A stretch of 64,000 nt of DNA from Brachyhypopomus gauderio. Taxonomy: Eukaryota > Chordata > Actinopteri > Gymnotiformes > Hypopomidae. A program made the translations under genes and the position numbers. The stretch covers positions 9,681,320 through 9,745,319 of the forward strand of contig NC_135220.1 in NCBI RefSeq assembly GCF_052324685.1. Direction: 5' to 3'. The notes under the pieces are model-generated. The model did not search any database, was not told where the DNA came from, and worked only from the letters and a program-made list of their open reading frames with translations. This document shows positions 30,079 to 42,559 of the stretch, in pieces (the first letter of the stretch is position 1; the number at the start of each line of letters is the position of its first letter).

Positions 30079-32945
30079 ATGTCCTCTGTAGAGGACGCCG
30101 GGACTCACTACCTATATTTTCCACAATTTTCACACAACCTCAGTGACAGAGGCAGAGAGGATTTTTCAAGGATAGTTGAGGGTGAATCTGATCTAGATCT
30201 ATCAGTTGAGGAAGCACCAGAGACAGTGGTTGAGGCAGAGGCAGTAAGATCAGAGGATGAGTCAGAATCAGAGGAAGAGCAGGAGGAAGAGCGTCACCCC
30301 CTGTGGGTCAGGAATAACATGTAGGGTCTAATAGTTACAAACATTCACATCTATGTAATGCTTTGCAAATAAAAAAAATATGTTAACAGAAGCAATACAA
30401 ATACAACAACTTATATACAACAACTTAAATATAAATGGTATGAAAATGAATGCTACGTAATTTAAGCTTCAACCATTTCCTAATCTATTAATAACTACTA
30501 ATGTTGATGCTGTTTTTTTTTTTCTTTTTTCCCTTATCTTAAGATTTACTCCTGTGTTGGTGAACACCCACTATGATCCTAATATTGATGCTAATATTCG
30601 AGCAGACTGGGATCCAAATGATTATTTTGAACAATTTATCAACAATGACATCCACAGAGAAATGTCCGACTGCACCAACCATCGTGAGCTTCAAATATCA
30701 GGACGATCATTGAACACAACACCAGAGGAACTGAAGACATTCTTTGGTATGTCTATTTACATGGCATGTCTTGGATACCCAAGAATTAAAATGTACTGGG
30801 CCAGAAAGACCAGAGTAGCAATCATAGCTGATTCGATGTCAAGGGATCAATATTTCAAGATTCTGAATTCTCTGAAAGTCGTCAATGATCTTGACATGAC
30901 AGAAGAAAAGAAGAAGAAGGACTTGTTGTGGAGATTCCGGCCACTCCTGGAGAGAGTTAGAAGTGGTTGCTTGCATCAAGCCAGACCCGCAAATCTTTGT
31001 ACTGATGAACAGATGGTTCCGTTCACAGGCCGGTGTACTTTTCGCTAGTTTGTACCAGGAAAGCCTAACCCAATGGACTGAAGGTGTTTGTTCTTGGCAC
31101 TTCAAATGGCATTGTGTTGGACTTTGAGGTTTATAAAGGAAAGAACACCTTTACTGGCACAGAGGATCAAGGCCTTGGTGTTGGAGCACAGGCTGTTCTA
31201 CGTTTATGTGAATCTGTTCCAAGAGGCACTCACCTGTACTTTGACAGGTATTTTACATCAATAAAGTTGCTTGTTCACCTGATGGAGAAGGGACTTCCAT
31301 CAACTGGCACTCTTATGAAAAACAGAATACCAAAAGAGTGTAAAATCATTAGTGATAAAGAGCTACAACTGAAAGGAAGAGGAAGTTTGTCAATGGTGAC
31401 AAGAAGGTCACACAACACTGAGGTGTCTCTGACTAAATGGTTTGACAATAAGCCAGTGGTTCTGGCATCCACAGGTCATGGTACAGAACCACAGGATAGC
31501 TGCCTACGATGGTCTACAAAGACAAAGAGGAAGCTGGAGGTACCTAGACCACATGTAGTCACAGAATACAACACCAATATGGGTGGTGTTGACCTGAACG
31601 AATGCTGAGCTACTATAGGATGAGCAACTGCACCAAGAAGTGGACAGTCTGTGTGCTGTTTCATTTTTTTGACCTTGCAATCACCAACTCATGACTTATG
31701 TATAAACAAAACAGTGAAGCACTGAAGAGACCAGTGTTGCGAATAACCGTTAAAAATAACGGCGTTAGGTAACGTCGTCATTTTGTCAGTAACGGGATAA
31801 TATAATCAGTTACTTTTCCTGTCGTTACAACGCCGTTTACGTTACTGGTCATTAAAAGCGGTGCGTTACTATATATTGATATACTAATCCGAGCGGACCG
31901 CTGCCCAGGCTAGTGAGGAGTAACAGATCCCGATAGGTCACAGTTCTCGGTGTTAAACCTTTAACAAGTCAGTAATCGATTGGCTAAGGCAGCGTTATGA
32001 TAGCCAATCAGAGCCAGTGTTTTTACACGCGCGCCAAAGCACGCGAGTGACACGACACAAACGGAGAAGAGGCCGTAATGGCGTCAGGTGCAAGCCGAAG
32101 AAAACTAGAACTTTCAAGGCAATATAAACATTATTTAAGAAAATACTTGAAGTTCCTGAATGTCTACCAGACTGGGTATTTGATTTATTTAATTAAGAAT
32201 AGAGGTTTTATTGTTAAGTTTACTTCTGTTGTAAACAAACCAGTTGTCTCAGGTTGAGAGAATTTAATTTAATTTCATAGATGTAAATGCACTTTATATA
32301 GTGTAACTGTTTACTTTTGCTTTTTTTTCCCCCAAAGATTTGGGATTTTAAAGGATTTTATCCTGCACTGGTCTGTGGATGTGCAATAAATATCAAAAGT
32401 TAAACTATTTTCTGATCTACTCATTTCAACTGACTGTGAAAACTGCTTTAAAAAAAACTTAATTAATTGGCTTATAACCTTTTTTTAACTGTAATGCAAA
32501 TAGTTACTTTCCCTGGTAACGAGTTACTTTTATTATAGAGTAATTCAGTTACTAACTCAGTTACTTTTTTGAACAAGTAGTGAGTAACTATAACTAATTA
32601 CTTTTTTAAAGTAACGTTCCCAACACTGGAAGAGACCAACCAAGAAAACCCTTCAGTTTCTTGATTTTAAGGTTCATCTTGGTGAGGAGCTGATTGCACA
32701 GGCTCAGTCAGGTGTGAGAGATATGAGTGAGGTGATGATGAGTTTATAACTCCCATCAAAAGATTTAAGTCACAGCCAAATCCAAGTGTCAGGCAATATG
32801 GTGCAATTCACTTGCCAATAATGGTTGATGCAGACAACACATCAAGATACAGAAGACCAGGATGTAAGGGGAAAACATACATCAAGTGTGACATGTTCCT
32901 CTGTGTTAATAAGAAGAACAATTGTTTCATGATTTAACATTCCCG
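30079..32945 (+). pseudogene. piggyBac transposase, exons and breaks
   Basis: The first segment (30079-30324) encodes an acidic N-terminus (EDESESEEEQEEE). After a probable intron the core resumes about 30542: [31 protein letters not shown]. Three Asp-containing boxes of the piggyBac catalytic core are recognisable: [18 protein letters not shown] and MGGVDLNE. A stop at 31046-31048 replaces the residues after RCTFR, the frame then shifts before 31084, and the hAT insertion interrupts it. The C-terminal part resumes at 32637 (FLDFKVHLGEELIAQAQSG). It is inactive as it stands. Confidence 0.8.
31732..32628. mobile_element. hAT MITE, 897 bp, inside piggyBac element 1
   Basis: The termini are CAGTGTTGCGAATAACCGTT at the left and, inverted, CAGTGTTGGGAACGTTACTT at the right. 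A perfect 8-bp target duplication GAAGAGAC lies at 31724-31731 and 32629-32636. Subterminal AGTAACTxxxTTACT repeats are typical of a common fish hAT family. No transposase is seen. Confidence 0.9.
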
Positions 32946-33561
32946 AGAGCCACCAATTACTGATACTGTTTAAAATGATGCTTGTTTAATTTATGGGTCA
33001 TTCCTGCACAGTGTCATATTCCTTACATGAAGTACACATTACATTTTATGTATTGTTGATTAATTTCAAATTTGTTCATCTGTAGAATTTAATGTAAATA
33101 GTATGAGTAATATTTTATGTTCTGAGTCTGAATCTACTTTTATATTTATTATTCACTTGAATTGTTGATACATTTATGAATTGATGCAATTTTATGAATA
33201 ACTACAAATATTTTCAATGTATTTCATTAATTTAGAGAATAATAGATCATTTTACATGAATGTTGGGTTTGTGCATGTTACAATTTATTATTAGTTATAT
33301 TGATTACATAGTCAATTTATATGTATTGAGTCCTGATGTCCTCTGTAGAGGACATGCTATAAAAAACAAATAAAAACATGTTTTCAGTTTCTAATTGATT
33401 TGAGACATTTTTATGACTGTTTAGACTTAGGATATCATAGAAATAACAAAATATCAACAAGAAAAACATTCTGGGTCTCAGAAGGATAACAACTCGAAGC
33501 TCCGTTGGCGTGCAGGAACATCTCAAAAACACGGAAACAAATTGACGAGCGCTGGGAGGGT

Positions 33562-34385
33562 TTACTCAGGAGGCTCCAGCAGTGTCCCTCTCTCTCTCTC
33601 GGATTCATGAATGTACTGCACTGCTGGTTGGGACCTGTGGTCATATAAAAGGCAGAGGAAACAAGCAACAGGTCCATGTGATGAAGAGGGTGTGTAAGTA
33701 GGTGGGTGGCTGGGACCAAAGGAGGTGTGTAGGGCATGGTTGTGTGTGTGTGTGTCTAAGCAGAAGGTCCGGATGCTGGATGATGAGGTGTGGGTCTGTG
33801 TGGAGGCGGTTAGTGTGGGGTTCAGTATCTGTGAGGCTAGTATCCAGCTCTGCTCCTCAGGACTGTACCTGTCCCAGTCCACCAGGTACTGCCGCTGCCT
33901 ACCTCTCCTCCTGGAGTTAAACAATGCGCACACTCCATAAGCTGGTCGGTCCTCTAGAGTGATGGGTGCAGGAGGGCGGAGGGCTGCATCCATTGGCTCA
34001 CTCAGCAGTCCTTTCGCAACCAGCTTTAGAGCACTAACATGGAAGGCCGACTGCGAATGGCTGCTCCTCGGCATACCGACCTGATAGGTGAAAGGGTTGA
34101 TCTAGTGCGTGATGGTCAAAGGGCAGACATACCTGCCATCCAGTTTGCCTTTGGGTCCCACCCAGCCATCCTGCATTGCCACCCAAACCTTGTCTCCAGG
34201 GCAGTGGCAATGTTTCTCTCCTCATCATCGATCACCTTTACCTTGAATTTTTTAAGGCTTCTCTGAGGCATTAGTGGGTCTCCTCCCAGAACCGCTGGCT
34301 CCTCTGACACCCGTTCTCCACCACAGGCTGGTCCAGCATGGGAGGATTCCAGAGGTAAAGTAGATGTTGGAACCCCTACACACAC
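33562..34385 (-). pseudogene. Gypsy integrase tail and chromodomain fragment
   Basis: The minus strand reads a GDKVWVAMQDGW-like phrase (about 34190), FTYQVGMPRSSHSQSAFHVS, then a chromodomain-like DRPAYGVCALFNSRRRGRQR and YLVDWDRYSPEEQSW. This is the 3' end of pol of a second Gypsy family, different from the element at 8770. About 33560-33760 may be 3' UTR or LTR. No RT or second LTR is next to it. Confidence 0.75.
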
Positions 34386-34426
34386 TGAAATGGGGTGAGC
34401 CTCATCCTTGCATGGTGGAGAGGGTT

Positions 34427-35150
34427 TTGTGTTGTAGGATGTCCAGTGCCCAAGGATGTGTGCACCCAGCTAATGAGAACCATGCGATGTCATGATGGGA
34501 CGTACATCCACATCTTTAACCTCTCCCTGATGCATGGCATCATCCCATTGTGCTTCAAGCAGTCCACCTTTGTTCCTGTCCAGAAGAAATCTCTGCCTAT
34601 CTGCATCAATATCTATCGCTCTGTGACTCTTGCATTAGTCATGTTGAAATGCTTTGAAAGCTGGTCAGAGACTTCATCACCTCTTTACTACCAGACTTCA
34701 TTGACTCACTGCAATTTGCATACCGTACCAGTTCCACCAATAATGTGATTGCATATCTACTCCACACCACATTGACCCATCTGAACAAGCAGAGGAGAAT
34801 TTATGTTTCCAAACCCAACACCAAGTTGGAGTATCTGAGACTATCCCTGTGTGACTGAATCTCCACTTTCCTAACAGACAGACCACAAAGAGTGCGTATG
34901 GGCAGCCATGTCTCATCCACCTTCACACTCAGCACTGGAGTCCCCCAAGGTTGTGTCCTGAGCCCCCTGCTTTACTCACTGTACACCCATAATTGTGTGA
35001 CCCTTTCCAGCTCTATCACTATTATTAAGTTTGCTGAGGACACCACCATCATGGGCCTGATCACTGAGAGGGCCCACCTGGAGGAGATTAAAACACCTGG
35101 AGAACTGGTACCAGGAAATGACAATGGTGTTTGGGCTACATAATCAGCCA
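34427..35150 (+). pseudogene. LINE reverse transcriptase fragment (Rex1/CR1-like)
   Basis: Translation shows CFKQSTFVPVQKK, INIYRSVTLALVMLKCFES, then after a deletion STGVPQGCVLSPLLYSLYTH and the catalytic region KFAEDTTIMGLI. This is a fish LINE unrelated to copies A-C, with phrases seen in Rex1-type elements. The catalytic box is AEDT where ADDT is expected, so one metal-binding Asp is lost. The middle of the RT is missing. Confidence 0.7.
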
Positions 35151-36010
35151 GGAGTGGGTGTAAAATACAAACGTGTTCATGCAGTTACCGAGTGGTTAAA
35201 GCCAGAGATGTTACAGGAATTACAGAATTTTTTCTGTAATGGTTTATTTGTGGATTCAGCACTGCTGATAAGCTAATTGCTTCTTGCCAAGTTGTTAAAA
35301 CAGACTTGAATTTCATGTTACCTTATATTTATTTATTTTTTCATTGGTCTGCTTTATTTTTTAACATCACAGCTTAAATCAAGCACACTTGCCTTGTTTG
35401 TGTAATTGGTTAAAACCGAATTTTGATTGTGTGGCCAGCAAAGAAGTATTCCCGAATTGTCATCAAAGCAAGGACATACTGATACGTCCTGCATCTGAAA
35501 GGCCTACCTCAGAAGACCTTTGACTCTATAATGGTTTGACAAAGAACATGCAGTATGAGTCCAATGAAAGTACATTGTATTGTCATGTGACATTGAAATC
35601 CAATGGGAAGCAGATCAGCAATTTTATAAAGGTTTCTTACCGTAATACTACATGCTAATACAAATTCCACACAGCATTAACCTCTTTGACAATTTGCGCA
35701 AACACAACACACTGATTGTATTTTTTTTAACTAGTATAACATCCTGCATACCGATTTTCAGCCATCTACAAGCAACTGTTTTCAAGAAATCCCCTTCTGG
35801 ACACACCGTTTTTACAACATGTGGTTTACACTTGCAACTTGACTCGCCATTTAAATTGTCCTTTTAAAAAGTATACGAAGTAAGATGACCATGTTTTGTC
35901 ACCTAAAAATCGTGTACTAATAAGGCTTTAATTTAAGCGTATATCCGTTGTGGATAAATACCTTGAATGACAGATTTTACAACCTCTCCCCTGGTGAGGT
36001 GCGAAGGGGC
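35151..36010 (+). other. Intergenic; possible orphan TAAR 3' flank at 35410-35560
   Basis: 35455-35510 (TGTCATCAAAGCAAGGACA, CTGATACGTCCTGCATCTG, AAAGGCCTAC) resembles the region about 150 bp downstream of TAAR 2 (28440-28500), and weaker similarity extends to about 35410. No TAAR coding sequence is seen before it; a LINE fragment lies there instead. The rest has no recognised gene. Confidence 0.4.
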
Positions 36011-37200
36011 GGGGGGGGGGGGGGGGGGGGTAAACCTATAAGCCCACAGAGATAAGCTGGAGCCTTAGAAGTGATTGAAAGCTGTTCTAACCAATAGTTT
36101 ACTTCCTTCTGAAGCTAACCAGCCCTCATTTGCCATGATTGGTCAATTATATTTTTACTAACCCTAACCCTAGCCCTCGGAAAGTCGCCGTTCATTTCCA
36201 ATGTCGGTCCGCTAGCATAGCAACATAAGCTAACCTTTGCTAACCTAAGCTAAGCTCCCCAGAACACACTGTACGGCGAAACTGAAGCAGCCGTGGATTA
36301 TTTTGTTTGTTTTTATTCCGATTGCGGATACTTTCGAACATAAAAGGATTACTTTGTATGGAATATATGAGCAATTTTCGGAATTTTTGCCAACCCGGAA
36401 GTGAGACGGTACACCCGCATGTTAGCATGTTAGCTTGGTTGGCTAAGGGTGTGTATCGGGTGTGGCATATTTGGACAGGGTGTGGTGAACTTGACATTCC
36501 TTGGAACAAAGTGGAATAACTTTGCAATGCTTGCATGGATTTGCTTCATTTTTTCTGTGTTATTAGAAAAGACCATTGCGGAATATATTGCAAATTTATA
36601 GACCGTATTGAATAACTATGTTGTGATGCTCAAGTTCAAGTGTGCATTTCTGACATTCCTGGCATATTTGCATGTGCGATAGAGGCTCAAAAATAAAACA
36701 AACCAAGGAATATGATATTGAAGTGTATCAATATGTTCCCCCAACTGTCTACTTCAGTTTGAGCCATGAATGATCATTTTCATGTACAACTTGAGATATC
36801 TAGTTTTATAGTGGACTATGTCGGGCATCTGAGGAATGAAAAAAATGGCCGCTGGAATGTAGCTGCACAAAGGGGTTAACACAAACAGATTTACAGAATC
36901 AGAGAGAAAACAGCCACTGTATCCATGTGCAGCTACCATAATTTCATTATTACAAGCTGTAATATTACTGGTGCAATTCACTGTAGAATCTGCCAACCTG
37001 GTAGCTATGTTTAAAATGTCCCTGGAGTTCGGCCTGCCTGCATCAAACTGAATGTATTATAGAGGATCACAAACCACTGAATACTGTAATGATTTTGAAC
37101 ACTGCTAAAATACCAGAGTTTATAGCTGCTCAGGAGAGAAGGTTTTGTCCTGCAAGTGCACCCACTAGATGGCAAACCTGTGGACTTAACTCAGGACTTA
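36011..37200. other. Intergenic with poly-G tract
   Basis: A poly-G run lies at about 36010-36030. 36150-36450 holds many GCTAA/GCTAGC motifs and two TAACCC units, but no gene. The short frames at 36240-36536 and 36754-36996 lack recognisable domains. Confidence 0.35.
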
Positions 37201-38064
37201 TAACACACGTCACTCCCCACATCTGTTTAAACACAGACGGATGTCACACAGGACACACTGCCTTTTATATCTTTCCCTCTTCTCAGCCCATTATAATAGG
37301 TCTCCCTTGGTTGCCCTCCTTGGGCAGTCATGTTATTTTCATCTTTCATGTGCCGCTGGCTTTGCTTTTCCAGGTATCATTGGTTGTAACTCCGCCCCTC
37401 ATTCTTGTATTCACCTGTGTCTAGTTTAGTTCCTTATTAGTCTAGTCTGTATATAGGCTACCGTGTGCTCTCCCTCGTTTTTGTCTGGTTATTGTTTGTA
37501 TGACACTGTCATTTGTAAAAAGTTTGTCTCTATTGAACTCTATTATTTTTCCATCATCTCTCAAAGTATTTGTGTTTGTTTCATGTCTGTTTCTGATGGC
37601 TCTCGTGGTATGACCCTGGACCATTTTAACAACTCTGCCAATGGATTTGTTCATAAACAATCTCACTCTGGTCAGCACTTGCGTCCATCTCACAAACACT
37701 TCACATAACAGTTGCGTACACACAATCCCCACATCTCCTGAGGACACAACTGCTTCATTCACTTCTGTTAATTCTGCCCTTTCTTTGCCCACTTAGTCCA
37801 CATCTGTGGACATTTGCTAACATGTCCATCCCTGCACCCTGTGGAGATCTAGCTGAGGTATGTAGTCCTGCCGTGGCTGCACAGTTCCCTCCCCACTGAG
37901 ACTGGGACTGTGCCATCAACCTCAGGGAGGGAGCTGTCTCACCTTGGTGCCGGAGGTCCACTCTCCCAGGAAGAGGAGCAGGTCATGGGGCACTGCATCA
38001 AGGAGACTCAGGGTCACATATGCCCCACTACCTCTCCTACCTCAGCTTGTGTCTTCTTTATTAA
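37200..38064 (+). mobile_element. Gypsy relic, third TAAR-unit copy, left half
   Basis: 37560-38064 matches 3267-3737 of TAAR unit 1, and the pre-RT phrase DWDCAINLREGA, then PLSQEEEQVMGH-like text, is better preserved here. It breaks at TTAA 38061-38064, where piggyBac element 2 begins, and continues at 42556. Unlike units 1 and 5 it carries no LINE at its left: GTTTAAACACAGACGGATGT at 37226 is followed by about 300 bp not present in unit 1. Confidence 0.6.
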
Positions 38065-39104
38065 TAGAAGCGCCAAGCGCCGGTCATTTGACCGCTGTGA
38101 CGTCTTACGAGATGCGCCGCGTCTGTTCGACTTACTTATACCTAGAAGCGTGGACCGCCGGTCATTTGACCGCAGCAGCACAAAAAAAATAAATCTTTGC
38201 ACTGGATCCAATTTCAGATGTCGCAAAGATTCATATGTCATTTAATATTTAGTATAACTAAATAAAGATCAATAGTTTTCAAAACTATAAAAAAAATAAT
38301 AATAATAATCACAAAGTTCAAACTGAGTGTGTGTAAAGAAAACACAGAATTCGTCCGTTGATCGAAAGTGAAAGTGTTACACTTTCCAAAGTATATAAAA
38401 AAGTATATAATTTATTAATATTATTTATTATATACTATATACAAGTTTACATCAATGGTAACTGAGTTAGTCTTGCTTTGCCTAATAAATGCTTTAGTAG
38501 TTTGCAGGGATTCTGCGAATGGTAAACTACTTATCAAGTCAATATCTCAAAGGAAATATCTCACGTGTATAATCCCTCTTTGCCAGGGCTAGCTGTTAGC
38601 TAACACTTATTATGTAAATGCATACATTATGTATGGCTGCTTTTATGTGTTGTTGACACACTGTCATTACAAATGAATTAGTTAGAATGCAAGTTACATA
38701 TATAAATGCATACCTTTGCGAGCGATGTAAAACTGAGATGATAGCATGGGCGGTGCTGTTATGACCACCTTATTCACAGCATCCATGAGGCAATGCGAAC
38801 TGTAATTCGGTCACTTGGGTGACCGAACAGCAACGCAGTTTGCTTAAAATCTCGGTTTGGACATTTGAACAGCAACAAAGTTTGCTTGAAAACTTGGTTT
38901 GGGCAATTGAACAGCAAAACAGTTTGCATGACTCCTTGGTTTGGGCGTTTAAACGGTTGCATAGTGCATTATAAAAATGTCACACAGAATGCTATACACC
39001 CCAAAGCATGTGCTGGACATGCTGACACAGAAATGTGTCAAAGCTCGCTGTCGTTTCACTCAGTACATGGCCAATAAACCCAATAAATTTGGGATTCATT
39101 TCGA

Positions 39105-39640
39105 CTGTATTCGGTGAAGGGAGGCACCCGTCGTTGGCCTGTAGCGGTGTTCCTCAACCTCCTAGACCTGGCTGCAATAAATGCACATATATTGTTCAAA
39201 CAGTGCATGAATGTTAACCTTAGCAGGCAAAGGTTTATTCTCGAGTTGGTAAAGGAGCTGTGTGCACAGCAGAAAGTGGCGAAAGTGACTAGGGCAGTGG
39301 CACAAAGCTAATTTTACCTGAAACGCCTTGCCTGCCCTCAAAGAGAAAAAAATGCCAAGTCGGCAGATGTTCAACGAACAAACCTTATGACATTTACCAG
39401 ACATGTAAGCGACTGGTCTGTGGCAAATGTACAAAGACTGCACCTAAGCTGTGTTTTGAATGTTGAGTTGAGTTGGAACGAAACTTATGTAATATACGCT
39501 AAAGAGAGAAGGGAGGCACCCGTCATTGGCCTGTAGCGGTGTTCTACAACCTCCTAAACCTGGCTGCAATAAATGTTCAAATATTGTTTAAACAGTGCAT
39601 GAACGTTAACCGGAGCAAGGGAGGTTTATTCTCGAGTTCA
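39105..39640 (+). pseudogene. piggyBac transposase C-terminal fragments, duplicated
   Basis: 39117-39311 reads RRWPVAVFLNLLDLAAINAH then FILELVKELC, matching the transposase C-terminal region found intact at 46380-46727. 39320-39470 holds a remnant of the cysteine-rich finger (CKRLVCGKC, LCFEC). A second partial copy of the same segment follows at 39508-39640. The catalytic core is absent. Confidence 0.75.
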
Positions 39641-40105
39641 CAATTCAACACATAAAGGGAACTTAACTTGAGCTGGGGAACAAAACTTATGCAAAATAAG
39701 CTGAAGAGAATGTAAATCGCCGAATGGTGATAACACTGCTTGTGAACCTCCATAGTTTGATGGAAACATCTTCAAACAACTGGTGACACGTTCGTTAGGA
39801 CATGGGATCACACATCGGCTATTCACCGATCAAACACCTCTCCATTTGAAACAGCAACACAATACGGCGAGCGAACAAAGTGAACATTATAGAGTGGAGA
39901 GAGGCAACTATATTCATGAAGCCATCTACCATCGCATTGTATCATTTTAAGTTTTGTTACAAAGGTACATAGCCTACCTTTTATAATCATATTTTTGTAA
40001 TTCATTTTGCCTATTTGTGCCTTTTGTTCTTTGTCTAACATAAAACATTATGGACATTTATTTGTAGATTTGTTATGTTCACCATAGCCTGCAGTACACT
40101 AACAT

Positions 40106-41789
40106 TAGGGCTGCCACGATTAGTCGACTAGTCACGATTTTGTCGACTATTAAAATAGTTGATGACTAATTTAATAGTCAATGCATAGTTTTTTTTTGGG
40201 GGGGGGGGATGTTTGTTTTTTCTCTCTTTCTTGTGTTTGCCTTTCTGTCCTTGACGAACATACGCAGTAGTGGAAACGACATCCCAGGGCGTTCTACAGA
40301 CAGGCTCTGGTATCATGGCTACCCGGCTACAGAACTCAAAAGTGTGGGATCACTAAGAAAATGAAAGAGAAATGCGTGCAGTGCAATATCTGCAAGGCAG
40401 AACTTTCTTTCCATGGCAGCACAACCGTGATGCACAAGCACCTGACAAGGTTGTGGCTGATTGTGACAATGATGAAGAGGGACCGTCATCTCAGTAATCT
40501 AACCTGCTAGTTAGCTGCTAAAATGAGCGTAAACAGAGCGTTAACTTAGTACTTACTCATCTTGATAGCTGTAAAAGTTATCATTAGCGATGGCGATTTG
40601 TTTCATTAGCCTTAGCACGCATTCACGTGTTTTCTGTAATGTCAGTGAGACCAAAACTTTATTTTTTTGTTTTAGGTACCTACCTAATTTGATTTAAATG
40701 TAGCTAAGTTTGATGCCAGAGACAAATGAAAGAAAGAAAAACCTAAAAAAAAATTCTTTATTAATGTATTTATTTTTGTGTTGTTTAAGCCAGTGCCTTA
40801 TCCTTATTTTAATAATTGTTTGTTGCAACAAGATGCATATTTCATTAAAGGTTTAATGAACTATGATATAAATTGTTTATTTTTAGTTTGCATGTAGCTG
40901 AAATCTTATGATGATTATATAATAACAGCTGCATTCTAGTGCAGGGTACCCGCGGGTCCTTAAAAAGTCTTAAAATGTCTTAAATTTAGTTTTACATATT
41001 CAAGGTCTAAAAATGTCCGATGCAGACATGGGTAAATGTCCATTCAGTGAAGTGGCTGGAAGATGAAAAATATTGTGGCTAGCTGAAACCTTCCAGTGAT
41101 TCGTATGAGGCGCGATATGAACTTGCCGAAAAACATTCAAACTTAGTACAATGGGCTGTAAAGCGCTGGATTCTCATATGAAATCTGAAAAACACAAGCA
41201 ATATGATGGCACTCGTAATAGTAATATGCATATCGAGTCATTCGCTGCTAACTGCAGTTTAACTGTAGCTAAGTGCCAAAAATGATTTGTCTACTGTGTA
41301 GGGCGACCAAACGTCCGTATTTCCTGGGACGTATTTCACGTCCTTCATTGGACCATTACAATGTAAATGTACAGGCACTAGGGCACTGCGCACGGCGCTG
41401 CATGTGCCGTAATCCCTGAGCCGCGTCAAGCTGGTTTATACTTGACGCGTCACGACTGGCGCGAGGTTCCGCGTGCCGAAAATGACGTAATCGCGGTCGC
41501 TTCGCCCCTGTGCGAGGTCCCCGCGTGCTTTCGCTTCGCGATGTCGCCAAGCCCCCCCCCCAACGTTCGTCACCTCCTCCAGGTTCAAATCTCTCTCCAA
41601 GCGATCTTGAAAAGGTATTAAAAAGGTCTTAAAAGTCATTGAATTTGAGATTTAAAAATGTGCAGATACCCTGTAGTGCCATAAGCTGTGTGTGTTATAT
41701 TCAATTAGCATATGATCCTATTAGTCCACCAATCATAAAAATAATCGGTGATTAGTAGACTATAAAAATAATAGTTTGTGGCAGCTTTA
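40106..41789 (+). mobile_element. hAT-like element with BED finger, nested in piggyBac element 2
   Basis: The ends are TAGGGCTGCCACGATTAGTC at the left and ...GGCAGCTTTA at the right, with inner GTCGACTA motifs. The target duplication is diverged. At about 40360-40455 one frame reads KMKEKCVQCNICKAELSFHG then STTVMHKHL, a BED zinc finger (CxxC...HxxxxH type) of hAT transposases. The rest of the transposase is gone. A further element sits at 40942-41673. Confidence 0.65.
40942..41673. mobile_element. TIR element of 732 bp with CAGGGTA ends
   Basis: The left end CAGGGTACCCGCGGGTCCTT pairs loosely with the right end (inverted CAGGGTATCTGCACA). A 5-bp duplication TAGTG lies at 40937-40941 and 41674-41678. 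Both subterminal regions repeat GTCTTAAAA. A possible finger remnant (CKALDSHMKSEKHK in shifting frames, about 41155-41200) lies inside, followed by a CpG-rich block at 41390-41560. Confidence 0.7.
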
Positions 41790-42057
41790 GACATTAAAAC
41801 TTGAAATGGCATAACATTCATAGAATATACAAATAAACTTGCTTTGGCTCGGTCTACCATCTTCACTTTTGATGCTTGGAGTACTGAACAAGCTTTCTGT
41901 AGATGTGGGGGTTGAAGGTTCCAGTGCAGTCTGTTGCATTAGCAAGACAAAAGATGTAAACGCTTCACAGTGGAGGGTGCGGGCCAGTGGGTTAATGGTG
42001 TGCCGTATGAACATGATAATCTAGTGACATATGCCAACAGAATAACACACAGACAAA

Positions 42058-42142
42058 TAAGCAAACTATTACACTATCCAAGCAAACTATTACACTAACC
42101 AAGGAATTACACTAACCAAGCAAACTATTACACTAACCAAGA
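42058..42142. repeat. 21-bp tandem repeat
   Basis: About four copies of AAGCAAACTATTACACTAACC, one of them shortened, in the 3' part of piggyBac element 2. Confidence 0.85.
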
Positions 42143-42559
42143 ATCAAAACTAAAACAATATTTTCCTTTACGTTTTTGCACAAACCAAGAAATGCAATAT
42201 TAAACTAAACAAAACTGACAATGGGGAAGCTACTGAAAACAAGGTCACAAGGCTCAGATTCAAGAAGGTTATTTAGTCACATTAATTTGTTAACATATTG
42301 ACATTACATGCAAATGTCACCATTGCGAATATTTTGTTTGAGTGAATCATTCTTCCTTTTGTGCAAAACGCCATCTAGCGTTAATGATGTGTCAGTACCA
42401 GCTTCCCTGTGTAAAGACTCAGCAATCTTTTGACCGCCCGAGGCGCGCTTTAAGTAGGTGAAAACAACATGGCGCTAGTAGTAGGTGGTGAAAGCGGTCA
42501 GATGACCGGCCCTCTGTGCTTCTAGGTATGTAAATGAGGAGTGGTGCTTCTAGTGTTAA

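Larger units (their letters stand above)
29714..33486 (+). mobile_element. piggyBac element 1, split by a hAT insertion
   Basis: The ends are inverted: CCCTCCTGAGACCCAGA at 29714 and the complement TCTGGGTCTCAGAAGG ending about 33486. A 16-bp palindrome GTCCTCTGTAGAGGAC, or a variant, sits near both ends (29741 and 33339), and a related copy (one mismatch) lies at 30081 over the transposase start. The coding part belongs to the piggyBac family. Flanking TTAA duplications cannot be seen, so the edges are approximate. A hAT element occupies 31732-32628. Confidence 0.75.
38065..42555 (+). mobile_element. piggyBac element 2, 4491 bp
   Basis: A TTAA duplication lies at 38061-38064 and 42556-42559. 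The empty site remains in TAAR unit 1 at 3734-3737 and in unit 5 at 59742-59745. The ends share TAGAAGC-CC and an inner CCGGTCATxTGACCG motif. Fragments of the transposase C-terminus remain, plus a nested hAT-like element (40106-41789) and a 21-bp tandem repeat (42058-42142). Confidence 0.85.

Noticed and set aside
30181-30324. Acidic frame considered as a separate host gene
   Set aside because: It directly precedes the piggyBac core and matches the acidic N-terminus usual in these transposases.
36160-36178. Telomere-like TAACCC units
   Set aside because: Only about two full units, no array, in ordinary sequence; chance or minor remnant.
37089-37429. Short plus-strand frames as a small gene
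   Set aside because: No domain or start context; they lie beside the Gypsy relic and overlap in several frames.
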